From assembly GCA_017506865.1 (NCBI GenBank), contig JAFCMP010000020.1, forward strand, positions 1 to 64,000: a stretch of 64,000 nt of DNA, read 5' to 3'. A program made the position numbers and the translations under genes. Each line of letters begins with the position of its first letter. The first letter of the stretch is position 1. The notes below the pieces were generated by a model. The model saw only the letters and a program-made list of their open reading frames with translations, did no database searches and had not been told where the DNA came from. This stretch comes from Tribonema minus. Taxonomy: Eukaryota; Sar; Xanthophyceae; Tribonematales; Tribonemataceae. Of the stretch, positions 8,432 to 22,597 are shown in pieces.

Positions 8432-11400
8432 TTGACACAATTACTCTTAATTTCATAGAATCCCCACAGGTGCCGTGTTGGCGCCGATTCGTTGCTTCAC
8501 CCCCCCCGTCGCGCCTTGGTCTAAGCGCTTTAGTGCTCCCGCACTCTTTGCTCTCGAGCAGTGCCCCCAGCCCCAGCACGTGCCGCTTTTCCCCGTCGGC
8601 GCTACGCACGAACAGCTCCTGGGCATCATGAAGCACAATTCAGGGCACCCGGAGCAGCCTGCGCCGCCCGTGCCGCGCCCGCGGCGGTGGCTGGGCGACG
8701 CCGTCGGCTGGGAGCCGTGACACGCAGAGCAACGTAATACACATACATGCACAGCATAGATTATATGCCTGTCGTGTCCAGGCCCTGTATGCCCATGGGC
8801 GGCTGCCGATGTGCCGTTGTTTTTTGATGCATGTGCGAAAGGGAGGTGGCGATCATAGGGTGAGGGACACGGGATGCTCTGCGTAGATGCCGAGGTCATC
8901 ACAGTGGGTCTTCACAGTCTTTCTGCCGCTGTGAATCTTTCTGCCGCTGTGAAGTGTGTGCTATGTAGAGGAAAAATTGCTCAGCGACGCCCTTCTCAAG
9001 GCTTCCACAGCCAAACCCTGTTTACTGGCCAAGCTGCCATGCTATTGATTTTACTGACGCACGCATTCAAAATTGAAATAAAGGTCCATCAGTGTCATGC
9101 ACCCCCTTTTCCACCCGTAGAGTGCGCTCTCCTGGCGGCAGTGCAAATGCCTCAAGGAATCCGACGCATACCATCATGTCATCAGTGCGCGTGACGATTG
9201 CCACGCAGTGCAAAATTGTTGATGGCAATGTGTATTTTCGTTGCCGCTCCCTCACTTGTTCGAACATTGTGGTTCCGTACTGCTGCTCATGACTGCAAGG
9301 TACCAAATGCATATAGGTCAAAGGTACGACGACCGTGTGAGGTGCTGTCGATCATTGCATTTGCTACTGGCTACAGCAGTTGGACGCTGATGCGGCTACA
9401 TTCAAAGGGGTTACTCCATAGACTGACATTTCTGGGGCACTGAGGAAGGCGAAGTCGATGGTGGTTGACCGTGAAGGGCGGCACAGTATGGCATGCCACT
9501 CAAGAGCAGAGGCATTTATGAACCGCCCTTGTCGTTGTCTCATAGGCTGTTGGCAGTAGGCAGCATCGTGCAGGGGCATACACACAGGCAGTTGCGTGCA
9601 TGCGCGTCATGCGTTGCGCAGAGAACCACACGCGTACCAGTATTCACAAGTTGCATTACATCCTCTCCGCTACCGTGGCCGTGCTTGCTGTGATTTTCGT
9701 GACATGGCAAATGCGCAGTCTGTACAAAACGCAGCCTTCACCACAGCGGCTGCTTCACTGCCCCCCCCCCCCCCCCTTCCACCTACGACTGTGATACAAC
9801 ACCGAGTAGTAATGCTGCGCATGAATGAAACGGATGTCGATGCAGCGCCTTGCAGTCAGCATGCCGTCACACAATGTAGGGCCTGTCGTATGTGTATGTG
9901 GATGAAGGCCGTTGACGCAAAGGCTGTTGTTGTGGCGCGGCGCAGCAGCGCGCCTACGGCGACGGTAACACGGTGCACTGCCGCCGTGCGCACCGGCAGC
10001 ACTGCTAGCCCCAACAACCATCGCCACCGCACTGCTGTCAAGAAGGAAGCGCAGGCGCCGCAAAACGGCGCAGCGGCGTCCGCGCACAACGGCTACGGGG
10101 GCATCAGGTTTTAGCGCCACAGCTGGAACACAGCAGCGGCAGCAGCACAGCGGCCGTGCGAGCATCCCTTTCCATTTTCACCAAAGCTGTACAGTGACTG
10201 CCGTGGCTCGCTGCTGCTGTCGCTGCCGCCGCCGCTACTGCTGCCACTGCCGTCGCCGCCGCCGCCGCCGCTGCTGCCACAGTCTTGACTTCCGCCGCCG
10301 CTGCCGCCACCTTCGCTGCTGTCCCCCTCGTTGCTGCCGCCGCCTGTGCCGTCTCCGCTGCTGCCGCCGCCTGTGCCGCCTCCGCTGCCGCCGCCACTGC
10401 CGCCCCTGACATCTAGTATGCCGCCGCCGCTGCCGCCACTGCTGCTGCTGCTGCTGTAGAGCGCTGCCCTATGCGTGAGCACCGAGTGCCGGCGCGTAGC
10501 CCATGGCCTTCTGGTACGCAAGCCGCTCCGGCAAGGTGAGCTTGTCTTGCAGCCAGTTGCCGCTGCTGCTGCGCGTCACGTAGCGCTGCGAGTGCGCACA
10601 GGAACGGCAGCGCGCGCACACATATTTTCAGTGCTTCTGCACTTTCTGCTCACAAGCGCTGTAGAAATGTGCAACTGCGGTCGGAGGTCATGCCTGCCAT
10701 AAGGAAACAAGTCCCGATCTGAGCAGCTGCTGGCATCCTAGTATACTTGTAGGGTTGCAAAATGCGTATGTTGAAGTTTACTTCTGAGTTCAAGTGCCCT
10801 CTTGTGGTGGACTGTCTGCTCGGAATTGAGCAGATTCACCACATGCCCCACAAATACGCCCTCCGCGCAGCATGTAATCAAGTTGAGGCTTGCTCAAGAC
10901 GTATTCCTGGTTGCCAAATACGGCCGAAATACGCCATAATATGTTCCCGTGCAACCCTATATCCTTGCATCGCTGTCGGTTTTTATCTGCACGTAGTCAG
11001 TGGCAGTCCTCATGCCAAAAGGCACATGCGTTCAGCGAATGAGCTGCAGTCAACAATGCATTACGACATGAGTGCAGCACGCGAAGCATGCCCCGCAGGC
11101 CGCCTGCTGAGGGTTGGGGGTTAGTGAACTGTACTCATGATAGTGAACTGTACTTATGACTTCAACTCATGTCATGAACTCATGTCGCCTGCACTACTGT
11201 GGCCTTGCGCCCTAGAGTCAACTTTAGTCCTCAATGACACATTTTACATGCACTCAACTGCCACAGCAAACTTGTGGCAAATTACAGGCAGCCGTTTGGC
11301 GCCAAAGCAATGATGATCTTGGGACAATGTACAATATTTGCAGGTAATTCGCAATGCGAGGGGGGGGAGGGGGGGGGTCGAGAGCGCCCGACTGGTGCCT

Positions 11401-11487
11401 GGTTTCACCAATACTTCCACCATCACTAGCACTTTTGCTCATGAGAGAAGTCTTGGCAAAGGAACAACAGTTCAGAAGTACACATAC
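8432..11487. other. Long stretch without a confident gene
   Basis: No recognisable protein. Two minus-strand open segments (9364-9585 and 9067-9321) have fairly ordinary amino-acid composition and could be exons, but I cannot connect or identify them. Other contents are an 18-bp tandem duplication near 8930-8960 (TTTCTGCCGCTGTGAA twice), a C-run at 9760-9777 and the trinucleotide tract listed separately. The last exon of the INCENP-like gene is expected somewhere left of 11488 but was not found. Confidence 0.5.
10194..10460. repeat. Imperfect (GCC/GCT)n trinucleotide tract
   Basis: About 265 bp of interrupted CTG/CCG/CCT triplets, open in several frames on both strands. The resulting poly-Ala, poly-Gly/Ser or poly-Arg/Cys frames carry no domain, so they are treated as low-complexity DNA. 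Confidence 0.8.
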
Positions 11488-12302
11488 CTTTTTGCGTGTG
11501 TCGAAGATGTGCTGCAGGTCGCATGTGAAAAACTCCGCGAATATCGTGTCGGGATTGATGGGCGCGGAACCGCCGAACTGCCGCTCCAGGGCCGCCTCCA
11601 ACTGCTTGCCGCGCGCCCACGCGGGTATCCCCCTGCCGCCCCCCTCCTCGTCTTCCTCATCCTCGTCTTCGGCTTGCGCGAGCTCCGCTGTGAGAGCCGC
11701 CGCTGCGGCCGCCGTCATGACCTCCGCCTTTGCGGCGTTTTCCTGCGGAGACGGGGGGAGATGGGTCGTCGTACCGGTGTGAGGTCACGCAAGCTCTGGA
11801 GGCTGGGCAAGAAGTGGTGCTGCTAAACGGCACATATGTGGATATGTACATCAGGGTGCCACGGCAGCTGCTCCACGATTGCGGTCAGCGCTACATCACT
11901 GTAGCTCTGGAACAGCACTTGAGGAACACTGCTGCGAATTCAGTGTCTGCCGCCGCCGCGTCACACAGCTGCGCACGCAGCTGCCAGTCACAGGCATCAG
12001 CTCGAGCATTCACGCATCGTATCGAGACAGTGCACCGCGCCCTCAGCCGCTCTCTCCTCCTTGTCTTGCTCACTGCTCCATGCGCGTCACATGACAGACT
12101 GTATGGCGTTCATCGTCGCAACACAATGATGCCGCGCTGAGCGCAGCAGCTGCCGCTGCCGCCCGCTGGCCCGCGCGCGCGTCAAGCGCGCTTGAGACAC
12201 GACTGACTGCACGACATCCACCGATGCAGCACAATGATGCACTGAGTACAGCCTAGCCCTCGCCCTAAGCGGCAGCAGCAGCGGCAGCAGCATCATCATC
12301 CT

Positions 12303-12333
<31 letters not shown>

Positions 12334-15033
12334 AGCGCAGCGCCGCGCACCTCGACAGCGCGCTCCGCCTCGTCGTCGCCGTCGCTCTCGTCGGACGACG
12401 AGCCGCCGTCGACGCCGCACTCGCGGTCCGTGCGCGGCGACGGCGCGTCCACGTCGTAGCCATCGTAGCTCTCGCGGTCCTGGCCCGTGCGCCCCGCCGC
12501 CGCCGTCGCGCACGACGCGTCCGACGCGATGCGCACGTGCCCCGGCTTTGCCGCTTTCGGCGCCGCCGCCGCCGCTGCTGCCTTAGGCGATGCCGCCGCT
12601 GCCACCGCCGCCTTAGGCGATGCCGCTGCCGCCGCTGCCGACTTGGGCGATGCCGCCGCTGCCGGCGGCGGCGGCGACGGCGGCTGCGGCGGCGGCGACG
12701 GCGACAGCTGCGCGCGCCGCATGTCGGAGACGCGCGCCTGGATCTCGCGCTTCTTGCGCTCGAGCGCGTCGCTCGTGTACGTCGGGCTCGACGGCCGCGG
12801 CGGCAGCACCGGCGCCTGCTCCGTCGGCGGCGACGGCAGCGGCCGCGCGGCGGCGGCGGCGGCGGCGGCGGCGCGCGGCGATGCAGCCGCGGCGGCACCT
12901 GGCGACAGCGGCGGCGGCGTTGGCAGCGGGTACACCGCCGACTGGTACGCGGCGGACGGCCGTGCGGGGGCGGCGGCAGCGGCGGCGGCGGCGGTGGCGT
13001 TCGTGTGCTGCGTGTTGGTCGCCGCGTGCGTGGCGGCGAGGTCGAAGGGCCGCGGCGGCGACGCGCTGCGCACCGCGGCGCCGAACGGGCTCTGCTGCAC
13101 TGCTGCTGCCGTCGCTGCCGCCGCCTGCGCCCCCGCCGCCTTGTCGGCTGCTGCCGCACTCTGCGTGCGACATTGCGGACGATTATTGGTCAGGGGTAGT
13201 GTCCCTGCGGAGTGGCTCACAACCGCCGCTGTATCGCCTGCATGGCAATCACCAAAGCAGGTGTGCACTTCACGGTGCGTCATGGAGAGCGGCGCGTTCC
13301 ATGCTGAGGCGGATTCATCGACTTCATGTTTGAAGTAGAGCTCATCTGCGAGTGGTTGTTCACACAGTGCTGCAGGCGCACCACAAAACCACAACAAAAA
13401 CACAAGGCTGTACCCTCCCCTGCCACAACTAAGACTGCGGCTCAGCCAGCTTTCACAATGGGCATGAAGGCCAACGCTGGCGTGAATGAGCCCACATTCA
13501 CCCCAGTCCTCACCCTAACCCTAACCCTAATCCCGCAAAGTCCTTCAAAACACATTGGTAACGCAGCTCGCCATGATGACACAGCGCTGCTGGCCTTGAG
13601 GTCAGGGTTAGGGTTAGGGTTAGGGTTAGGGCTGGGTTAGGGCTGCGCTGCGCAAACGGCAGCAGCCCGCAATACGACAACTCGCGCACAAAGGCACAGC
13701 TTTGTACATACCATAAAACGCTTCTGAGGCATACATATGGCAAACGCGTCGACAGCACTAGCGTCCAATTGCTCACCTCGTGGGCGTCGTCGCGCGCAGG
13801 CGACTTGCCGCGGCTGGGGCTGCGGCTGTGCGCTGCCGCCGCCGCAGCAGCGGCGGTGGGCTCCCTGCCGGGGCTTCCCGCATCCACTTTCGACTTACTA
13901 GGAGATGCAGCAGCGAGCATCCTCGAGGGAGAGCGCCCTCTGCCGTCGACAGGCGACTTGGGCTTCGCCGCCTCCACCGCCGCCGCCGCCGCCGCGGCCG
14001 CCTTGGCGTTGGTGCGTGCGGCGAGCGCTGCCACGGTGCCGTCGTCGATGGCCTGACGCACGGAGTTGAAGTTTTAAGGAAGTGGCGTGTGCTGCGTTGA
14101 AGTGATGAAGAAGTGTGTGGACTTGAGGTGTGTGCGACAGAGCAGCTGTACACCACCTCTGTAGACATGTTGAGAGGGATCTCGGGTCGCCTGTTGCCTG
14201 TGCGGGCGTGTTTGCGGAAGTTAAAGTTCTGCGCGCGTGGCGATAGCTGCTGCGGATCTACCTAGCAGGCGCCTCTGTACATGTCGATTGCGCCGGTTGA
14301 AGATACACGTGTCAAGAAAACGTCCAACAGTGGACCAATTTGCATCCGGCGCATCAAACGAGGAACTGATCTGCGCCGTACGCCAAGTGGTGGCGGTGAC
14401 TAGTGTAGTCTAGATTTTCTGCAAAGAGACCTGTTGCTGTGCGTATTTGTTCAATGCAGGCAGTGTGCTCGACGACAGCGAGTGAACGTGCTTCAGGTGT
14501 GCGGGCGTACTTGGAACCGACAACCCCATCGGCTGTAGCTTCCTGAATTAAAGTTGCGAAGGCTTTGGCGTGCTTGCGGCAACACGATCTTCTGTGATTT
14601 CTGCTGCTGTCGGCAGCTGTTGGCATGAGCGATGCGGCGCACAAGACCGCCGAAGCAGGATCAAGTCATGGCACGAATGCCTCGAGTGTGGGTTAGGCTG
14701 CCATAGAGAATGAGTGCGATGACGGCAATATGCCTATAGAAAACCTCGACGGCGCCTTCAGCGACACACCGCGATGGCGTCATGCACGGCTTGTGAGAGG
14801 CAAAATGTGACCTCTCGCAGAAACGAGTACTCCAGGGCACCGGCTCTTCGCGTCACCTGCTGCAGCTTCGACGCCAGCGTAGACCTGGTCCCAGCGGTAG
14901 GTAGATTGAGAGCCCTGAGCACCCGCCTAAGCTGCAGCACCGACATGTTGGGAGGGTCAAGATGTTCCAGCTCCGACGCCGGCACACTCACTGTCGCGCA
15001 GGGCATGATGCCGCTCCCTGCTGAAAAACTCAT
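11488..15033 (-). CDS. INCENP: INCENP-like chromosomal passenger protein with SAP motif (four exons, 3' end missing)
   Basis: The minus-strand exons are 15033-14857, 14052-13777, 13160-12351 and 11742-11488, all joined in phase 0 with GT-AG introns. Exon 1 starts MSFSAGSGIM and has a SAP-type motif (NMSVLQLRRVLRALNLP, then TRSTLASKL), normally DNA-binding. The middle is Ala/Pro/Ser-rich with RSPSRGKSPAR-type basic repeats and a short charged helix (DALERKKREIQARVSDMRR). The last exon has an acidic run and then IPAWARGKQLEAALERQF, PINPDTIF and DLQHIFDTRKK, the hallmark of the INCENP IN-box that binds and activates Aurora kinase. Family members end shortly after this with a basic, Ser-rich tail; that exon (after the donor AAAAAG/GTATGT) was not located. 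A further open segment in intron 1 (14354-14644) may be an extra exon. The role is inferred as the scaffold of the chromosomal passenger complex in mitosis. Confidence 0.75.
13513..13642. repeat. Facing telomere-like blocks (CCCTAA then TTAGGG) in an intron
   Basis: 13513-13534 is CCCTAACCCTAACCCTAA plus TCCC; 13604-13631 is four and a half TTAGGG units, with another unit to 13642. The blocks are inverted about 70 bp apart inside an INCENP-like intron, so the single strand could form a hairpin. Confidence 0.9.
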
Positions 15034-16040
15034 GATGACCTCACGGCCTTTCTCACACGGTCGTCACCTCTCTCGTGCTGCAGGCTTCTGCTGTCCTGCA
15101 CTACCTCTTTTCCTGTTCGCTCCTCCTCCTCCTCAAAAAAAGCGGCGGTTACATGTTTGGATCATACCTATGTACGTACGTATGACCCCCTCTCCTTCTC
15201 AACCACCGCGAAGGAAGCACACTTTGCAATGCATCTGCAAGGCCACCCCTGAGTGTGCTGTCCTGTCAAGTGTAAGTCCCTCACAACTTCAGCACCATTC
15301 ATGACATTGGCTGCAATTTTTCCAAAACACCTTGCACACTGCACCTCTACATGTACCAACATGCAATTCACTGCAAACACACAGCAAGACCAAGAGTCAG
15401 CCATCAATCTGTACAAGGCACGCACTTTTCGCGTGCCACTGTCTTTGACTGCTCTTCCCGATAGGGGGAGGGGGGGGGGCTAGACACAACTATCGTCTAC
15501 GCGTAGAAACGGGCGCAAACGGGTCCCCCCTACGACTGCTGTTGATGATTGAGATCACACAGAAATGTGTAGGTACACCCTGCGGATTTGAAGAAGTGCA
15601 GGGGGGCAAGGCAGCCCCCCCCTGTCCACCGGCCGTATTCACACAGCTACAACTAATGCGCCCATATCGCCTTTATACAATGCACACGACGCCGGCCGCC
15701 ACTGTAAGAGCGCCGCGCGTGTCCCCTCACCGCCGCCCCGATGCAGCCGGTAAACCCCCTGCATCATGCCCCCTTCCGTAGATAGATCAGCGGCGCTCAA
15801 CGAGCTATCAAACACACGCCCCCGACCAAACCCCCCCCGCCTCTTCTCGCCCGGCCCGTGCATTTGCGAACCAGCGCTTCACGGCCAGACACCAGACACC
15901 CAGCCCTCTAGCCATTACTCCGCAGCGCCAGAGACCCAGAACCGGAAGTAGCCCTTGAAGCGGGCCGTCGAAGCGGCTGCCGCCCGAAAACCCACGCCGT
16001 TGCAGCATGCGAGACTCCGCCGCCGCTCTGCCCGCGCCGT
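15034..16040. other. Intergenic region between INCENP-like and cysteine protease genes
   Basis: No supported gene. It lies between the start of the INCENP-like gene and the stop of the protease gene, both on the minus strand. It contains TC-rich and G-rich runs and no recognisable repeat family. Confidence 0.5.
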
Positions 16041-19043
<3,003 letters not shown>

Positions 19044-20705
19044 GACTGCCGCGCAGAGGATAGAAAGTAACACCAAGGGAGAGGCACAACACACGTGTCA
19101 GTTTAAATCAGGTCGGCGACGGGCAAGGAGGTCGCGAGTGCGTCGATATCTCAAATTCGAAAGCGCAGGAGTGATGCTAGCAGGTTCACGCATTGATATA
19201 GCAGCAAGACGCTATCCTGTAGCAGCCGGCGCATCTCTAAGGCACCACCTGTATGTGCCTATCCGAAAAAAGAAAGCGGGAGATGGGCCGTGTGCAGAGC
19301 AGACACGACAGGAGGCCTGGTGCGCTTTCCAAACGTGAAGGAAGGTGAAAGAAAACTGAGCGCGAGCCGCCAGGCTGGCGGGTGGGAAGCCTGTCGTGCT
19401 AACGCGCGCTCCTGTGCAAGGTTGAAGGCTGATTGAACGAGAGAAGCAGCGGCAGGAGGAAACGCGTCCGCACCTGTGCCTTCCTGCTGCGGTGGGAGAA
19501 CGTGTAGACAGAAAGGTTGAGGCCGTCGCCTGTGCCGCACACTCTGCTGTTCACGCTCCTCTCGGCTGCTGCAGGTTTGTCTCCAACGTTGTCAGTCAAA
19601 GTCTTGCGCCTTTTCGCCTTTCCGCCTCCTGCGGGTTACGCCTGAAGATTGTTTCGCCTGTGGATGCGCCTGAAGATTTGTCGCCAGCTGTTGTTTGACT
19701 TGCCCAACGTGATACATTGCCCCCGTTTCAACTATTTAGTACGCCCGTACCTAAACCGGCCAGCAATTTTAATGCAGTGCCAGATGAAGGTTGAGTGGTG
19801 GCCTGTTTCGATCAAGCTTGGTCGAACCTGACTCAGAAGTCACGACAATGTGACATTTTGAAGTCATCACTTGCACAAGTCAAGCGGAGAAGTGTTTGAG
19901 TTAATGAACTGCACGCCCGAGTAGCAAAAGGTAGCAGCTTCGGCAATGGTCACAAAACCTACATGGCATAGCGTATCAAGTCCATCGCGGAGCAGAATTC
20001 CTCATCATGCTGTACCGCAGTTGTGATCGCTCAAGGCTTGATGCTGCTGCAGAGCGACATAACCCTAATGCATGCAAAAGACAGGTGCAACGGCACATGT
20101 GGCAGCATGATCGCGGCGGCGCAGAGAGGCACCTGTATTGTGCAGAAAATGCAAGACCATACATTGGATAAGGCGCACCATACATTGGGAAAGGCGACCA
20201 GAGGCCACCAAAGCCGTGGTCTGCGCCCGCATATGCAGCAAACGCGTGATTTGCTAACAAACTAGGTGTTGACTATGCAGCGTGCCTGCATACATAAACT
20301 GCGGTCATTGACGTGTCACGGCTTGTTGCCACTCCACTCGCATGTAGCATGGCGTCAACAGCGGTGTCTGCTGCACGGCAACGCGTGGCTGCAGCCGCTG
20401 CAGAAGTATGATGAGCGCCAATGCGCCCCCCAAACACGCCTGTCCTCTAAAGCTTTGTGCATGATGGACAACAGCCATTGCGCGCGTGTCACGACGCCGC
20501 GCTGGTGAGGAGGCATGCCCGTTCTGCACGTCGCTGCCGCAGCGAGTGCATGTGCCGCTCGCGCTCCCTGTGTGCAACGCCTCGAGGGTATTCACGTCTT
20601 CGCTTGCCCTGCTGGGTTTATCGACTGTCCACATGTAGGAAGCATCATCGAGAGCTGAGCAGTAAGGTGTATACGGCCACATGGCAGCAGGGAGCACAGC
20701 CTTGC
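19044..20705. other. Intergenic region between protease and SAAL1-like genes
   Basis: No supported gene on either strand. It includes the protease promoter (to the right of 19043) and the 3' flank of the SAAL1-like gene. A short direct repeat, CATACATTGG(A/G)(T/A)AAGGCG, occurs twice near 20159-20190. Confidence 0.5.
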
Positions 20706-22454
20706 TCATGTGACTGCTGATGGTGCCGCGAACCTGCTGCGGCAATGCAGAAGACACTCCCTCGCCCCTCCGCGTGCCGCCCACCCCCCACCCGCATCGC
20801 CCAGTGCTAGAAGCGCATTCAAGAGCTCGCATGCCGCCGCCGCAAACTCCTCCGAGTCATCTCCTGCCGTTTCCGCTGCGGCACCTTCGAGCCCTGCCAA
20901 GACTCGCTGTGCTCTTGTACAGACGATTCTTGCGCATTCCGCCTGAGCACCCGCCGCGTGCACACTATCTGCCCAGGGTTGCGCTGCTGCAGCTGCCGCC
21001 GCCAGTGCCGGTGCCACCCGCGCGAGTTGTGCTGCCGCGCCTGTTTCCGCTGCCTCCATGGGCGCTGCCGCAGTGCCGTAGACACCAAGTGCTCCCGCGA
21101 GGCAGCCGCACACAGTGGCCGCAGTAGAAATCAGGGTGGCAGGCGCATACGCCCTCGCACGGCCGCCGCCCGCGCCGCCGCTGCCGCCGCCTCCGCCTCC
21201 TGCTGCCGCCGCGGGCAGCAGGTCCAGGACGCCTGACAGCAGCACCGCCGCGCCGACGCGTGCAGCGCGGCCGTCCTCCTCGTCCGCTGACGCGGGGCGC
21301 GGCGGCGCGGTGCACGCGCGCAGCAGCTGCGCGCCGTCGCCGAAGAGCTCCAGGCACCACGCCAGCGCCGCCAACGCCGTCTCCTGCGCGGCGCGCGCGT
21401 GCTCGAACGGGCGCAGCGCCGCGCACAGCCCCGCGCACAGGCGCCGGCGCAGCGGCGCCGCGGCGAGGGCGCGCGCCGCCGCCGCATCGCTCGCCAGCAG
21501 GCACTCTATGACGCCCAGCAGCGCGTCGAGCCCGGAGGCCTGCGCGCCGCTGCCGCCGCCGCCGGTTGGCGTCGCAGCCAGGTCATCCGCGTGCTCGACC
21601 AGGGCATTGACGATGCTGCTGGGCTGCACGCGGCTGACGTCGGCGGAGGTTGCGGCGGCTGGACCGGCGGCAGGGGCGGCGGCGGCGTCGATGACGGCGG
21701 CGGCGCCGAGGCGGAAGGCGAGGGCGTGCAGCAGCGCGAAAGCGTGCGCCCTGACGCTCGAATCGAGCGTGCTGTCGATGATCAAGGCCAGCCGTGCGGT
21801 GAACTCAGGTTGTGCCAGCGCCGTCGTCAACTGTTGGGTGTCAGCTGCAGCAGCTGAGAGTGGCGGTGCCGCTCCTGACGCTGCCGCTGCTCCTTCGAGT
21901 TGCGATGCTTGCAGCGCGGACAGCTCTAGCCTTGAAGCCAGCGTCGTGAACAGGCGCAGCAGCTCTGTAAGCGTCGGCGGGTCCAGAGTGCTCTGGTAGA
22001 GCGCAAACAGGTGCGAGTCCAGCCGTCCCTTGCCCACACAGGCCTCCCACTGGACGTGCTTGTGCGCAGCGAGATTAGCAAGAATGCCTACCGCTATTTC
22101 CTGCATCCGCGCCCCTCCAAGCGACAGGTCTTGGCTGTGCTCGTCCAGCACTGCTTCCAGGACACCAGTGATGCGATTCTGCAGCATGACATCTGCAGCT
22201 CGCGCATTTGCTGACATGTCCCACAGAGCGCACGCTGCCTCCTCTCGTTGATTCTCTTGCTGCAGGTGATCCGCATCGCTGTGTTCACGCTGCTGGGATG
22301 TTTCCTCACAATGGACGAGCTGCAGCAGCAGATGAAGGATTGACGCATTCGACGGGTCTTCAACTTCCATCGCTGGCAAGTCCTCACCTCCTGGACTGCT
22401 GCTCATATAACCCGGGTGTGCTCCTCCTTCCCGGCGGAAGTAGGCGAGTCGCAT
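20706..22454 (-). CDS. SAAL1: SAAL1-like ARM-type repeat protein (single exon, 582 aa)
   Basis: One open frame from ATG 22454; a second Met 16 codons in (MSSSPGGEDLP, 22406) is an alternative start. The N-terminal third matches the SAAL1 family: CALWDMSANARAADVML, then RMQEIAVGILANLAAHK and STLDPPTLTELLRLFTTLA, consistent with helical armadillo-like repeats. The rest is Ala-rich with poly-Ala and Gly tracts (near 21170-21230 and 21540-21720) and weaker helical repeats, ending AAPSAVT. In vertebrates SAAL1 is linked to cell proliferation; the biochemical role is unclear and none is inferred here. It is divergent from the dehydrogenase gene, 143 bp away. Confidence 0.75.
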   Translation of the reverse strand: MRLAYFRREGGAHPGYMSSSPGGEDLPAMEVEDPSNASILHLLLQLVHCEETSQQREHSDADHLQQENQREEAACALWDMSANARAADVMLQNRITGVLEAVLDEHSQDLSLGGARMQEIAVGILANLAAHKHVQWEACVGKGRLDSHLFALYQSTLDPPTLTELLRLFTTLASRLELSALQASQLEGAAAASGAAPPLSAAAADTQQLTTALAQPEFTARLALIIDSTLDSSVRAHAFALLHALAFRLGAAAVIDAAAAPAAGPAAATSADVSRVQPSSIVNALVEHADDLAATPTGGGGSGAQASGLDALLGVIECLLASDAAAARALAAAPLRRRLCAGLCAALRPFEHARAAQETALAALAWCLELFGDGAQLLRACTAPPRPASADEEDGRAARVGAAVLLSGVLDLLPAAAAGGGGGGSGGAGGGRARAYAPATLISTAATVCGCLAGALGVYGTAAAPMEAAETGAAAQLARVAPALAAAAAAAQPWADSVHAAGAQAECARIVCTRAQRVLAGLEGAAAETAGDDSEEFAAAACELLNALLALGDAGGGWAARGGARECLLHCRSRFAAPSAVT

Positions 22455-22597
22455 ATTTTGCAGTTGTGGTTCTTCGCGCGAGATCTTTGAGTGCAGATTA
22501 GAGGCTCCTTTAAGCGTACGCTTGGTTCAGCGAGGCCAATGCGTGCATCACGGCTAGCATAGATCCGCATGACCAATGCGTACAGCGCAGAGAGCCG
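22455..22597. promoter_or_regulatory. Short divergent promoter with two CCAAT boxes
   Basis: The 143 bp between the two start codons contains CCAATGCGT twice, at 22536 and 22573, 37 bp apart in the same orientation. CCAAT is a common NF-Y site, so a shared bidirectional promoter is inferred. Confidence 0.5.

Noticed and set aside
10111-10521. Gly/Ser-rich and Ala-rich open frames
   Set aside because: Frames follow a triplet repeat with no domain, start context or splice support.
12087-13403. Several overlapping long open frames on both strands
   Set aside because: They are shadows of the GC-rich, Ala/Pro-coding INCENP-like exon 12351-13160; only the minus frame with phase-compatible splice sites is kept.
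13513-13642. Chromosome end
   Set aside because: Arrays are short, inverted and inside an intron with coding sequence on both sides.
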